Source: CAZOIA01 sp964579675 (lineage in GTDB: Bacteria; Planctomycetota; Phycisphaerae; UBA1845; PWPN01). Taken from it: a stretch of 18,598 nt of DNA. The translations under genes and the position numbers were made by a program. The stretch is from the NCBI GenBank assembly GCA_964579675.1, contig CAZOIA010000113.1:1-18598 (forward strand), given 5' to 3'. The notes under the pieces are model-generated. The model was not told the origin of the DNA. It searched no databases and worked only from the letters and a program-made list of their open reading frames with translations. Positions 1-8,671 of the stretch are shown here, one piece after another (the first letter of the stretch is position 1; each line of letters starts with the position of its first letter).

Positions 1-29
1 TGCGCCGGATCGGTAAGCGCCCAGCCCTG

Positions 30-593
30 CTACTTGGCTTCCTGGTATGACTTCAGGTAGTATCCTGTGGCCCACGAGGCGCATGAATTCTGAGCTCCCT
101 GGTCACCTATAGGAGGGAGTCCAGCACTGTTGTCATGAGCGGGTGGGGTCGAGAGTGCCGGCGTTCCTTCCTTCTGCCCCGTAAGAAACGATTGTTCCGT
201 TCGAATCTGTTGTAGGACGGCGGTGGCTGCTGCCGGCTTGGAGGGGGGGGCAACAATCAGACCAAGGGGATGTAGGTTGGGGGGTTGGCCGACTGCCTCC
301 GCCTGAGGTGCGGCTTGATCGGATTCTTCGACCGACACCTGGGCAGCCAGCTCCGCCCGAAGTCCCGAAGGTAAGAACGTTGCTTCAGGCGACGGAGCAG
401 GGATCGCTCTCGGCGACGCCGTCTTCTCTGTGGGTGCTGGTCGAGCGTTGGCTCCTTCCTCAACGGGCACGCCATCCGGTTGCTCCTGCGCGCTGGCGAA
501 CGAAGTCCAGATCCACGGTCCCAGCACAAAGCTGCAAAGGACCAGGCGAAGCATTCCTCGGCCGTTTGGCACGCGTAGGCTAGACGTTTTCAT
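30..593 (-). CDS. Secreted papain-like (C1) cysteine peptidase, N-terminal part cut by in-frame TAG
   Basis: The ATG at 591-593 is chosen over the upstream ATG at 639-641 because GAGGAG sits about 8 nt before it. The 187-residue product begins with a Sec signal peptide (residues 1-35, hydrophobic core then A-S-A cleavage), followed by a Pro/Ala-rich low-complexity linker (about 36-155). The start of a C1 peptidase domain follows: the stretch PPIGDQGAQNSCASWATGYY places the oxyanion Gln at 165 and the catalytic Cys at 171. The frame then meets TAG (30-32) after EAK. Reading past the TAG gives QGWALTDPA to the window edge, which continues the domain naturally. The catalytic His and Asn would lie outside the window. 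As read, the peptidase is truncated and inactive, so it is probably a pseudogene. TAG is an ordinary stop elsewhere here (ends at 8200, 13759, 14231). Family assignment is firm; loss of function is inferred. Confidence 0.75.
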   Translation of the reverse strand: MKTSSLRVPNGRGMLRLVLCSFVLGPWIWTSFASAQEQPDGVPVEEGANARPAPTEKTASPRAIPAPSPEATFLPSGLRAELAAQVSVEESDQAAPQAEAVGQPPNLHPLGLIVAPPSKPAAATAVLQQIRTEQSFLTGQKEGTPALSTPPAHDNSAGLPPIGDQGAQNSCASWATGYYLKSYQEAK

Positions 594-1299
594 TGTTCCA
601 CTCCTCAGGAACGCTGAAGGCCACGGAGGCGCTTCCTTCACATGCGTGCATCCCGTGGTGCGCGCTTATCGCAGTCTTGCTACAATCGGAGTTGGTGGAA
701 AGAGCAGTCTCTTGGCAGGCAGTGCGTGGGTGACAGGGCTTAACCCCCTTGTCACTCCGGCAAGGCGGGCAAACGATCTGGCCAGCACGGCAGGCCCACT
801 CAAACGTCCAACTACCTGCGGGGGTGCAAGAGGTTATCGAAATGGAATCCTTCATTTCCCCGTGCCCCCTTGGATCCGCACAAGCAGAGCCACTTGGCAC
901 ACCTTCCGAAGCCGTTTTACGCCGATAAACGAGACGTGACCGGCTTAAAGCTCTGAGATGCCTTCGCTGCCTTTTTTCGCCATACGTTTTCCCGGCGAAC
1001 GGATACCATTGTACCAAGCCTGGACAACTCCAGCCAGGAGACACACAGTCGTACTTTGGCAGTAGCCCTGTAATCACCGGGAGACGCACGGCCGAATGTC
1101 TTCTGCTTAGCATCCGCAGTAGCAGGGTAGGGGCTCGCCCGGTGCGCCCTCTGGACCGGCGGCGGGCAACGGATAGACTATGCGTTGTGGGTCTAGCGGC
1201 CGATCCGGGTACGGCTGGCGAATGGAGGACCCCGGCGGGCGCTTGCGGCGTAAGCTGTTTGATGAAGCCCACTTACGGCACGACGACAGCGAGTCTGAT
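594..1299. other. Divergent intergenic region without a convincing gene
   Basis: About 700 bases between the minus-strand peptidase and the plus-strand methyltransferase. Open frames exist on both strands, the longest on the minus strand from 1272 to 580. Their products are Arg/Ser/Cys-rich, have no recognisable domain, and the long one runs through the peptidase SD and start. I see no transposase remnant, tRNA or strong terminator. It presumably holds the promoters of both flanking genes, but I found no clear -35/-10 pair. Confidence 0.5.
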
Positions 1300-3891
1300 A
1301 TGGCGAAATCCCGATCCAAGTCCGGCAAGAAACGGCGGATCGAGCAGTACGACCACACCGACAAGCAGCGGGTGAACAACCCGCCCGTCGGGCTGGTGAC
1401 GCCCCAAACCGATCCGCCCACCTCGCAGAAGAGGACCTATCAGTACGATCCGCACCTGGACCCCCAGCTCGTCTGGGCCGGCAAGGCCGAGCACACCAGC
1501 TTCGAGGTGCCCACCGTCTCGCTGCACGTTCACGAGCGGATCGATCCGCGCACAGTCATCGAGGCCGTCCGCAGGCGCAATGCGAACGGCAACGGCGGCG
1601 CTGAACAACTCATGCTCTTTGACCAGCCGGCGTTCAACCCGCCCCTGCGCCAGGCCATCGAGTTCTACAAGCACGCCCACGGCTGGGTGAACCGCCTGAT
1701 CGCCGGCGACAGCTTGCTGGTCATGAACAGCCTGCTCGAGAAGGAAGGCATGGCCGGCAAGGTCCAAATGGTCTACATCGATCCGCCCTACGGCATCCGG
1801 TACGGCTCCAACTTCCAGCCATTCGTCAACAAACGCGACGTCAAGGACGGCAAGGACGCGGACCTCTCCCAGGAACCGGAGATGATCCGGGCATTCCGGG
1901 ATACCTGGGAGTTAGGCATACACTCGTACCTCACCTACCTGCGCGATCGCCTACTCGCTGCCCGCGAACTGCTCCACGAGAGCGGGTCGTGCTTCGTGCA
2001 GATCGGGGACGAGAATGTACATCTCGTACGTGGGATTATGGATGAGGTATTCGGTCCCCGCAGTTGCGTTGGCTTGATCACTTTCAAGAAGAAAGGAATG
2101 CCTCTCGGGGCTAGGCTTCTCGAAGGCACCGTTGACTACCTGCTCTGGTATGCGCGAGACAAAGACACCGTGAAATACCATCCGATCTTCGCGTCCAAGG
2201 ATACGGCAGGCGACCCACACTGGGACCGAGTTGAACTCCCAGACGGGACGCGCCGGAAGCAGACCAGAGAGGAACTGAAGAGTCGCTCGCTCCTTCCAGA
2301 TGGCTCCAGGGTGTATCAACTACAGGTGCTCTATCCCGCTGGCGTCAACGCCTCTGGGCTGTTTACCTTGCGCTATGAGGGACAAGACTACTCCCCGCCG
2401 GCCGGTTTCAGCTGGAAGACGAATAGAGAGGGAATGGAACGGCTCGCGATTGCCCACCGCCTCGAACCGTACGCCGGTGGCCGGACTCTTCGCTACGTGT
2501 ATTTCCTCGACGATTATCCGGTATCTCCCTTGAACAACCTCTGGGCCGACCTCGGGGCCGCACAAGACACCATATACGTAGTTCAGACAAATGTGGATGT
2601 TGTTGGCCGATGCATGATCATGACCACCGATCCCGGCGACTTGGTGTTCGATCCCACTTGTGGCTCGGGAACGACGGCGTATGTGGCCGAGCGATGGGGT
2701 CGGCGGTGGATCACGTGCGACACATCACGCGTGGCCATGACGCTGGCCAAGCAGCGGCTGATGACAGCCGTGTACGACTACTACGAGCTGGCCCATCCAG
2801 ACGAGGGCGTGGCCAGCGGGTTCCGCTACAAGACCGTGCCGCATGTCACGCTCAAGAGCATCGCCAATAACCCCGAGATCCGCGAGGGCATGACCAAGGT
2901 CGAGATCGACCACGCTATTGCCAAGTACGCCGATCAGGAAGTGCTGTACGACCAACCCCACGTGGACAAGAGCAGGGCCAGGGTTGCGGGCCCGTTGACC
3001 ATAGAAGCTGTACCCGCGCCCAGCGTTAGGCCGTTGGCCGAGGTTGAAACTGAGCCTGCCGAGGCGAATGTCTCGGTCGGCCGATCCGGCGAAACGGTGC
3101 GGCAGGACGAATGGCGAGGGGAGATGCTTAGATGTGGCATCCGCGGCAAGAGCGGCCAGCAGATCCGGTTCAGCCGGGTCGAACCGCTGGCCGGCACGCG
3201 CTGGCTGCACGCCGATGCCGAGACCGATGATGACGCCCGGCTCCGGGCAGTCGTTTCCTTCGGTCCGCAGCACGCCCCGCTCGAGCAGCGGCAGGTGGCC
3301 GAAGCCCTGGAGGAGGCCAACAACCTGGTGCCCAAGCCGAAGATGGTCGCGTTTGCCGCCTTCCAGTTCGATCCCGAGGCAGCCAAGGACATCGACGAGA
3401 CGAATTGGCCGGGGGTGACGCTGCTCAAGGTGCAGATGAACACTGACCTGCTGACCGACGATCTCAAGAAGAAGCGAGCCAGTAACGAGAGTTTCTGGAT
3501 GGTTGGCCAGCCGGATGTAGAAGTCCGCAAGATCGGGCAAGGCGAGCATTCCGGCAAGTGGGAGGTTGAGGTCCACGGGTTCGACTACTACAACCCGATT
3601 ACTGGCATGATCGAATCTGGCGACACGAGCAAGATCGCCATGTGGATGCTGGACACGGACTATGATGGCCGAAGCTTGTATCCCCGGCAGGTGTTTTTCC
3701 CGATGGCCGGCGAGAAGGACGGCTGGGCCCGCCTGGCCCGCAGCCTCAAGGCCGAGATAGATGACGACCTGATCGAATCGTACCGCGGCACCGTCTCCCT
3801 GCCCTTCGAACCTGGTGAGCACAAGCGCGTGGCGGTCAAGATTATCGACGACCGGGGGATCGAGTCACTGAGGATCATCGACACCGCCTGA
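1300..3891 (+). CDS. Type III-like (Mod) adenine-specific DNA methyltransferase
   Basis: An 863-residue beta-class N6-adenine methyltransferase, expected to transfer a methyl group from SAM to adenine in a specific site and protect host DNA from the helicase-nuclease encoded at 5342. Motif IV DPPYG is at residues 161-165 and the SAM-binding motif FDPTCGSGT at 450-458; this IV-before-I order defines the beta class. The stretch between them (about 235-440) should hold the target recognition domain and is less GC-rich than the rest. The C-terminal 400 residues form an extra conserved domain seen in long Mod proteins partnered with DEAD-box Res proteins. The start at 1300 is chosen because the Lys-rich opening MAKSRSKSGKK and the following IEQYDH and NNPPVGL match how this family usually begins. 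An in-frame ATG at 1180 would add 40 unsupported residues, and neither start has a strong SD. First gene of the R-M operon. Confidence 0.92.
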   Translation: MAKSRSKSGKKRRIEQYDHTDKQRVNNPPVGLVTPQTDPPTSQKRTYQYDPHLDPQLVWAGKAEHTSFEVPTVSLHVHERIDPRTVIEAVRRRNANGNGGAEQLMLFDQPAFNPPLRQAIEFYKHAHGWVNRLIAGDSLLVMNSLLEKEGMAGKVQMVYIDPPYGIRYGSNFQPFVNKRDVKDGKDADLSQEPEMIRAFRDTWELGIHSYLTYLRDRLLAARELLHESGSCFVQIGDENVHLVRGIMDEVFGPRSCVGLITFKKKGMPLGARLLEGTVDYLLWYARDKDTVKYHPIFASKDTAGDPHWDRVELPDGTRRKQTREELKSRSLLPDGSRVYQLQVLYPAGVNASGLFTLRYEGQDYSPPAGFSWKTNREGMERLAIAHRLEPYAGGRTLRYVYFLDDYPVSPLNNLWADLGAAQDTIYVVQTNVDVVGRCMIMTTDPGDLVFDPTCGSGTTAYVAERWGRRWITCDTSRVAMTLAKQRLMTAVYDYYELAHPDEGVASGFRYKTVPHVTLKSIANNPEIREGMTKVEIDHAIAKYADQEVLYDQPHVDKSRARVAGPLTIEAVPAPSVRPLAEVETEPAEANVSVGRSGETVRQDEWRGEMLRCGIRGKSGQQIRFSRVEPLAGTRWLHADAETDDDARLRAVVSFGPQHAPLEQRQVAEALEEANNLVPKPKMVAFAAFQFDPEAAKDIDETNWPGVTLLKVQMNTDLLTDDLKKKRASNESFWMVGQPDVEVRKIGQGEHSGKWEVEVHGFDYYNPITGMIESGDTSKIAMWMLDTDYDGRSLYPRQVFFPMAGEKDGWARLARSLKAEIDDDLIESYRGTVSLPFEPGEHKRVAVKIIDDRGIESLRIIDTA

Positions 3892-3958
3892 GAAGCACCC
3901 GGCGCCTTAACTCTAGGTCGCTCCGCCGCTCGTCCGGAATAGTCATCATGAGGTCAGT

Positions 3959-5332
3959 ATGAGCTACGACAAGAACCGATTAGCGAACCTGTTGAAAACA
4001 GTCTATGCTTTCACGGCTCAGGGGGCAGACGATCCGAATAAGTACCGTCGTTCCAAAATACTGGGTGGTAGCGGAACCAAGATTTCATTCTCAACGCCTC
4101 GTGGAACATTTGAAGGAATCGTCGAAGAAGGGCGGGGGCCCACCCTGATGATTGTGGACGATGGAGTGGATGCGTATGACGCTTTTCTCGATGAGGCCCT
4201 CAAAGATGACGAAATCCGTGACATCGTCGGCCGTGGGGCCGTCCAAAAGCAGCTAGACAGCCTATTGCAGTCGACAAGCGGAGACCTGCCAGGCGAGGAT
4301 ACCGCGAGAATCGTCCGCTTCGAGATCATGAAACCTCTGCGCGACAGCGTTCGCGTGTGGCATTCATATGTTCCTATCGTGAACTTGAACACCAAAGCCA
4401 CGCTTCGCCTTGGTGATGTAGAATTCGTTTCTGCCGAGGAGATGAAAGCCACGTCGGGAACATTCATCGAGGAACATCAATTCGGAGGCGACGGTATTGA
4501 ATATCAGGAGAAGCAGAGACAAGCAATCTTGTCTCAGATTGACAACTCCTGCCAGCAGACTCCATCCTTCGCAAGAGTCGCGCTTCGCGCCCACGAAAAA
4601 CGGACAGCAGATGTCGCTGCCGACAAAGCGCTGATTGCTCTCAACATCCTCCGCGCTTACACTCATCTCTTCTACATTTATGATCAGGAAGCTCTCATCG
4701 GATTGCCAACCGAACTCTCTCCCGGGATATGGCAGACCACATCTCTGAGCCAGGACGAAAGCCATACATTCAACATAAAGTATGGACGCACGGGTCCACA
4801 GTTCCCTTTCGACCTGGATAGTGAGAAGATCGACCACCTCAAGAGCAAATGCCATCTCGTTCTCTTGCAGGGAATCATGGACAAACCGAGTGGAGAGCGA
4901 AATTCGTTTGAGGTTGCCGTCATTCAAGCGTTTCAATCCGTCGGCCGGGCAATAGTGGCGCCAACGATTGATATGCGTTTTCTAGGCTGTACGATCGCCC
5001 TGGAAAGGATGCTGATTTCAGACGGCGAGGAGACCACGACCGAACGCTGGTCGGATAGACTAGCTGTAGCAATAGCACGAGACTCTTCTCATCGTCAGAT
5101 CATCATCAAGAGAGCCAAACAGCTCTATGACTTACGGTCACGAATCGTGCATGCCGCGTACTCCGGTGTCTCGGATGCTGACGCTCGGCTCATGGAACAA
5201 TGGGCGTTAAGCGTGATTTTCGTCGGGCTCGAAGGTCACGAAAACTTCTCATCTCACGAAGATTTCTGCAACACAGTGGACCCCCGGAAGATCGGCTTGG
5301 GTATCGGCGAGAACACAGGAGAGCTAGGGTGA
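3959..5332 (+). CDS. HEPN-domain protein (ApeA-like), candidate RNase, inside R-M operon
   Basis: A 457-residue soluble protein with ATG preceded by AGGT 4 nt upstream. The C-terminal third looks like an Apea-like HEPN domain: helices around 340-430 with the motif RSRIVH at 393-398, an R-x4-H signature that in HEPN proteins forms the metal-independent ribonuclease site, followed by the usual A-A-Y turn. The N-terminal 300 residues are not recognised; they are mixed alpha/beta and may sense phage or the state of the partner proteins. It lies 67 nt after the methyltransferase stop and 9 nt before the helicase-nuclease start, so the three are almost certainly co-transcribed. Two 60-base samples give 53% and 55% GC, against about 70% in its neighbours, suggesting separate origin. 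A role as an abortive-infection effector is inferred from HEPN biology and position. A purely structural HEPN role remains possible. Confidence 0.75.
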   Translation: MSYDKNRLANLLKTVYAFTAQGADDPNKYRRSKILGGSGTKISFSTPRGTFEGIVEEGRGPTLMIVDDGVDAYDAFLDEALKDDEIRDIVGRGAVQKQLDSLLQSTSGDLPGEDTARIVRFEIMKPLRDSVRVWHSYVPIVNLNTKATLRLGDVEFVSAEEMKATSGTFIEEHQFGGDGIEYQEKQRQAILSQIDNSCQQTPSFARVALRAHEKRTADVAADKALIALNILRAYTHLFYIYDQEALIGLPTELSPGIWQTTSLSQDESHTFNIKYGRTGPQFPFDLDSEKIDHLKSKCHLVLLQGIMDKPSGERNSFEVAVIQAFQSVGRAIVAPTIDMRFLGCTIALERMLISDGEETTTERWSDRLAVAIARDSSHRQIIIKRAKQLYDLRSRIVHAAYSGVSDADARLMEQWALSVIFVGLEGHENFSSHEDFCNTVDPRKIGLGIGENTGELG

Positions 5333-5341
5333 GGCGAGCAG

Positions 5342-8200
5342 GTGAGTAAGAAGAAATTCCAGATAGACCAGCTCATCATCAACTCCCCCTACGAGGAGCC
5401 GACCTCGTACTGGAGTTATGATCGGGAACTGCGGATGTTCGAGCGCAAGCAGGGCCGGCGCCCTGCGGGCTACGTTGTGGCCACGCCCGGCTCGAAGGCC
5501 TTCGACGATCCCGGCGTGTTCGTGGAGCTGCCGCTGGTGAACCAGATTCGGCCCCGCGTAAAGGCTTGGCGGGACGTGGGTTATCCCGGCGTTACTGGCA
5601 TCACGAAGCGGTTACTGGAGCACTGGCAAGATCCTGAGGAGAGGCGAGATCGCCGGTTCTTTTTCTGTCAGCTCGAGGCCATCGAGACGCTGATCTGGCT
5701 GGTAGAGGCGTCGCCCGCCGAGCAGCAGGGCGTCGAAGTACCCGGAGATGGCGGGCCGTTCCGTCGGCTGTGCGCGAAGATGGCCACCGGGGCCGGTAAG
5801 ACGATCGTCATGTCGATGCTTGTTGCCTGGCAAGTTCTGAACAAGGTGACCTACCCGCAGGACAAACGGTTTTCCAAGAACGTCTTTGTCGTGGCGCCGG
5901 GTCTGACCGTGAAGAGCCGGCTCTCAGTCCTGGTGCCGGACAGCCCCGGCAATTACTATGACGAGTTCAACGTCGTTCCCGCGGGCCTGACGGACAAGCT
6001 CCGCCTGGGGCGGGTTCAGGTGCGCAATTGGCACGTCCTGCAATGGGAGACCGACGAGCAGATCGCCAAGAAGAAAGGCGTGGACAAGCGCGGTGCCCTC
6101 AGCGACGAGGCCTACGTGCGGGAAGTGCTGCAGGAGATGGCCAGTACTTCCAACATCATTGTGATTAACGATGAGGCCCACCATGCGTGGCGCGTGCCGG
6201 CCGAGTCGAAAGTCGCCGGCGTCAGCAAGGCCGACATCGAGGAAGCCACCAAGTGGATCGGTGGTCTGGATCGGATCCACCGGGCACGCGGCATTCTGTG
6301 TTGCCATGATTTCTCGGCCACACCGTTCGCCCCGTCCGGCAAGAAGGCCTATGAGGAGGCCCTGTTCGGCTGGATTGTGAGTGACTTCGGCCTGAACGAC
6401 GCGATCGAGGCCGGCCTGGTCAAGACGCCGCGCGTGGTGGTTCGTGATGACGGTCGGCTAAGCGCAGACTACAAGTCGCGTCTCTACCACATCTACATGG
6501 ATGACGAGGTCAAGGACGACTTGAACCGCAGAGCCGAGGAGCACGAGCTCCTGCCTGACCTGGTCATCAATGGCTACTACTTGTTGGGCAAGGACTGGCT
6601 GGAGACGGCGCAAGCCTGGCGAGATCTGGGCCACAAGGTCCCGCCCGTGATGATCAGCGTGGCGAACCGGACGGAAACGGCAGCCCGCGTCAAATATGCC
6701 TTCGACCACGGCAAGATTCGCATCGATGAACTGGCCCGGCCGGATCTGACGCTACACATCGATTCCAGGGTTCTGGAGGTGGCTGAAGCCCAGACCGAAG
6801 CGCTGGCGCTCAACGGAGCCGAGGGAGAGACCGGCGACAACGGGAATGACGGCGGCAGCCGGGGGCAGCGGCCACTCACCAAGCAGCAGCAAGCCGAGCT
6901 TCTTCGCCAGGTTGTCGATACGGTGGGACAGGCCGGCAAGCCCGGGGAGCAGATTCAGAATGTCATCTCGGTAGGTATGCTGTCTGAGGGGTGGGACGCG
7001 AAGACCGTAACGCACATCATGGGATTGCGCGCGTTCTCGAGCCAGCTTCTCTGTGAGCAGGTCGTGGGACGGGGCCTGCGACGGACGTCGTATGAGGTCA
7101 ACCCAGACACGGGGCTCTTTGAAGCCGAGTACGTCAACATCTTCGGCGTGCCGTTTACCTTCCTGCCTCACGAAGGTGGTGACGGGCCGCCTCCACCGCC
7201 TCCACCACCGAAGACGAAGATTGAGCCGGTGCCGGCGAAGAAGCAATACGAGATCTCGTGGCCGAACATCATCCGCATCGATCACGTCTACCGGCCCCGC
7301 TTGCAGTTGAACATGGCCCAAGTCAAGCCGTTGGTGCTGAATGCCTCCGAGGTGGCCACCGTGGCTGAGCTGGCCCCGGTGATCGCCGGTAAGCCGGACG
7401 TTACTCGGATCGCCGAGATCGATCTGGAGAACCTGGGCCGCCGTTTCCGGTTCCAGAAGGTTGTGTTTGAAACGGCGCGCGACATCTTCGATCAGATGAA
7501 GCCTGGCTGGCAAGGGAGCAAGGAGTACTTGTTGGCCCAACTGATCGGCCTTGTGGAGAGAGTCATCCGATCGGATCGGATCGTCATCGAGCCGGGCCTC
7601 TTCAATCAAGACGACCTGCGGCGGCGGATCATCATCACGTTGTGCATGTCGAAGGTCGTTCAACACATCTGGGAGGCGATTCGTTTTGATAACACCGCGG
7701 GTCTGGAGCCGGTGTTCGACTCCGAGAGGCCGATCCGCAGCACGGGCGACATGCGGCCCTGGTGGACCGGTAGGCCGTGTGAGGTGACGTGTCGATCACA
7801 TATCAGCCATGTCGTGTTCGACGGCACATGGGAGGCCAGCGAGGCGTTTGAGCTGGAGCGGAACCGTAACGTGGCCGCTTGGGCAAAGAACGACCACCTC
7901 GGATTCGAGGTGATGTATGTCTACAAGGGGATCGTCCACAAATACCGTCCGGACTTTCTGATCCGCTTGACCAACGGCGAGATGCTCGTGCTGGAAGTCA
8001 AGGGACAGGACACACAGCAGAACAGGACGAAACGCGAGTTCCTGGATGAGTGGATCAGAGCAGTGAACGAACACCGTGGTTTCGGACGTTGGAGGTGGGC
8101 CGTCTCGTTCGAGCCCGCCGACTTGGCCGGGCTATTGGCGGAGATCTCGCCAACTACAGGCGGTCAGAGTGTACCTCCACCCAACAAGCCCGAGGAATAG
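5342..8200 (+). CDS. Type III-like restriction subunit (Res): DEAD/DEAH helicase with C-terminal nuclease domain
   Basis: A 952-residue superfamily 2 helicase-nuclease that should translocate on or scan DNA and cut sites not methylated by the partner at 1300. Walker A MATGAGKT is at residues 147-154, motif II DEAHH at 277-281, and motif III FSATPF follows. Motif V/VI is visible in SEGWDAKTV and EQVVGRGLRR. A run of eight prolines (coded near 7190-7208) links the helicase to the C-terminal part. There, YRPDF (PD at 870-871) and LEVKG (E885, K887) form a PD-(D/E)XK nuclease core. Length and layout fit the BPTD_3080-type Res group rather than classic EcoP15I Res. The start is GTG at 5342, preceded by the purine-rich GAGGCGAG; the gap to the HEPN gene is 9 nt. 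The intact motifs suggest an active enzyme. A terminator follows at 8418. Confidence 0.93.
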   Translation: MSKKKFQIDQLIINSPYEEPTSYWSYDRELRMFERKQGRRPAGYVVATPGSKAFDDPGVFVELPLVNQIRPRVKAWRDVGYPGVTGITKRLLEHWQDPEERRDRRFFFCQLEAIETLIWLVEASPAEQQGVEVPGDGGPFRRLCAKMATGAGKTIVMSMLVAWQVLNKVTYPQDKRFSKNVFVVAPGLTVKSRLSVLVPDSPGNYYDEFNVVPAGLTDKLRLGRVQVRNWHVLQWETDEQIAKKKGVDKRGALSDEAYVREVLQEMASTSNIIVINDEAHHAWRVPAESKVAGVSKADIEEATKWIGGLDRIHRARGILCCHDFSATPFAPSGKKAYEEALFGWIVSDFGLNDAIEAGLVKTPRVVVRDDGRLSADYKSRLYHIYMDDEVKDDLNRRAEEHELLPDLVINGYYLLGKDWLETAQAWRDLGHKVPPVMISVANRTETAARVKYAFDHGKIRIDELARPDLTLHIDSRVLEVAEAQTEALALNGAEGETGDNGNDGGSRGQRPLTKQQQAELLRQVVDTVGQAGKPGEQIQNVISVGMLSEGWDAKTVTHIMGLRAFSSQLLCEQVVGRGLRRTSYEVNPDTGLFEAEYVNIFGVPFTFLPHEGGDGPPPPPPPPKTKIEPVPAKKQYEISWPNIIRIDHVYRPRLQLNMAQVKPLVLNASEVATVAELAPVIAGKPDVTRIAEIDLENLGRRFRFQKVVFETARDIFDQMKPGWQGSKEYLLAQLIGLVERVIRSDRIVIEPGLFNQDDLRRRIIITLCMSKVVQHIWEAIRFDNTAGLEPVFDSERPIRSTGDMRPWWTGRPCEVTCRSHISHVVFDGTWEASEAFELERNRNVAAWAKNDHLGFEVMYVYKGIVHKYRPDFLIRLTNGEMLVLEVKGQDTQQNRTKREFLDEWIRAVNEHRGFGRWRWAVSFEPADLAGLLAEISPTTGGQSVPPPNKPEE

Positions 8201-8360
8201 GCGGAACAAGGCGGGAGGTGAAGCACGTTGATTGTCTCCTCTGGGTACTCGCCGAATCTGCAAGCCATGCCATGGCAGGCGATTACATTCCGGTCGCCGT
8301 CTGAACCCGTCCGGCCACGAGCTCTGTGCCGGCCAGCGGCAGCTTTCTGCAACTTGAGTA

Positions 8361-8389
8361 TTGACAAGCAGTTGGATTCCAGCTAACGT
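8361..8389 (+). promoter_or_regulatory. Possible orphan promoter ahead of the terminator
   Basis: A perfect -35 TTGACA at 8361-8366 is followed after 17 nt by TAACGT (8384-8389), a weak -10. The -10 overlaps CCAGCTAACG (8379-8388), which is the reverse complement, with one mismatch, of CGTTAGCTTG at 13001-13010. No plus-strand gene follows before 10097, and a terminator lies about 30 nt downstream. It could be chance. Confidence 0.25.
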
Positions 8390-8417
8390 TTGAAAGTCGT
8401 TCGGAGTGGGGAGATCC

Positions 8418-8451
8418 AAGCCGGTATCGAGCGGGATGCCGGCTTCTTTTT
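8418..8451 (+). terminator. Intrinsic terminator of the R-M operon
   Basis: An 11-bp stem, AAGCCGGTATC (8418-8428) with GATGCCGGCTT (8435-8445) including one G-T wobble, closes a 6-nt loop and is followed by CTTTTT. The T-run is on the plus strand, so it stops transcripts coming from the restriction gene and shields the minus-strand HNH operon from read-through. Confidence 0.8.
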
Positions 8452-8651
8452 CGCGCCCACGGCCCGCTCGCGGACGCGCGTATATCCTGTTGTCACAAAA
8501 GCTTTTGCGACTCGTGCCCCGCCCCTGGCGACCCCGCATCCTCTCCACCCGTTAACCGCCAGCCGCCAATTTCGGCCGCGCTTGGCCGAGACTCTCAGAC
8601 TCTCCCCGCCGAGAGGCGGTACCGGTTTACAACGTCGATTGGAAAGGGGTG

Positions 8652-8671
8652 GGTGATGCATAGACATCACC
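8652..8671. repeat. 7-bp inverted repeat overlapping the HNH stop codon
   Basis: GGTGATG (8652-8658) and CATCACC (8665-8671) are perfect reverse complements around a 6-nt loop. On the minus strand there is no T-run after the stem, so it is a poor intrinsic terminator; it may protect the 3' end of the mRNA or be chance. Confidence 0.35.

Larger units (their letters stand above)
8201..8666. other. Convergent intergenic region between R-M operon and HNH operon
   Basis: This 466-base gap holds no convincing gene. It contains a promoter-like TTGACA (8361-8366), a strong plus-strand terminator hairpin (8418-8451), a small CCGCC/GGCGG stem (8606-8619) and a 7-bp dyad overlapping the HNH stop codon (8652-8671). 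The open frames in it are short shadows with no domain. Confidence 0.55.

Noticed and set aside
30..32. TAG read as a recoded amino acid
   Set aside because: TAG ends several other genes here (8198-8200, 13757-13759, 14229-14231), and no recoding signal is visible.
960..1000. Terminator at the TTTTTT run near 975
   Set aside because: No stable stem precedes the T-run on either strand.
580..1272. 230-residue minus-strand open frame
   Set aside because: No domain, Arg/Ser/Cys-rich product typical of non-coding GC-rich frames, and it runs over the SD and start of the peptidase gene.
2725..3822. 365-residue minus-strand open frame inside the methyltransferase gene
   Set aside because: Antisense shadow of a well-supported methyltransferase with conserved motifs; no recognisable domain.
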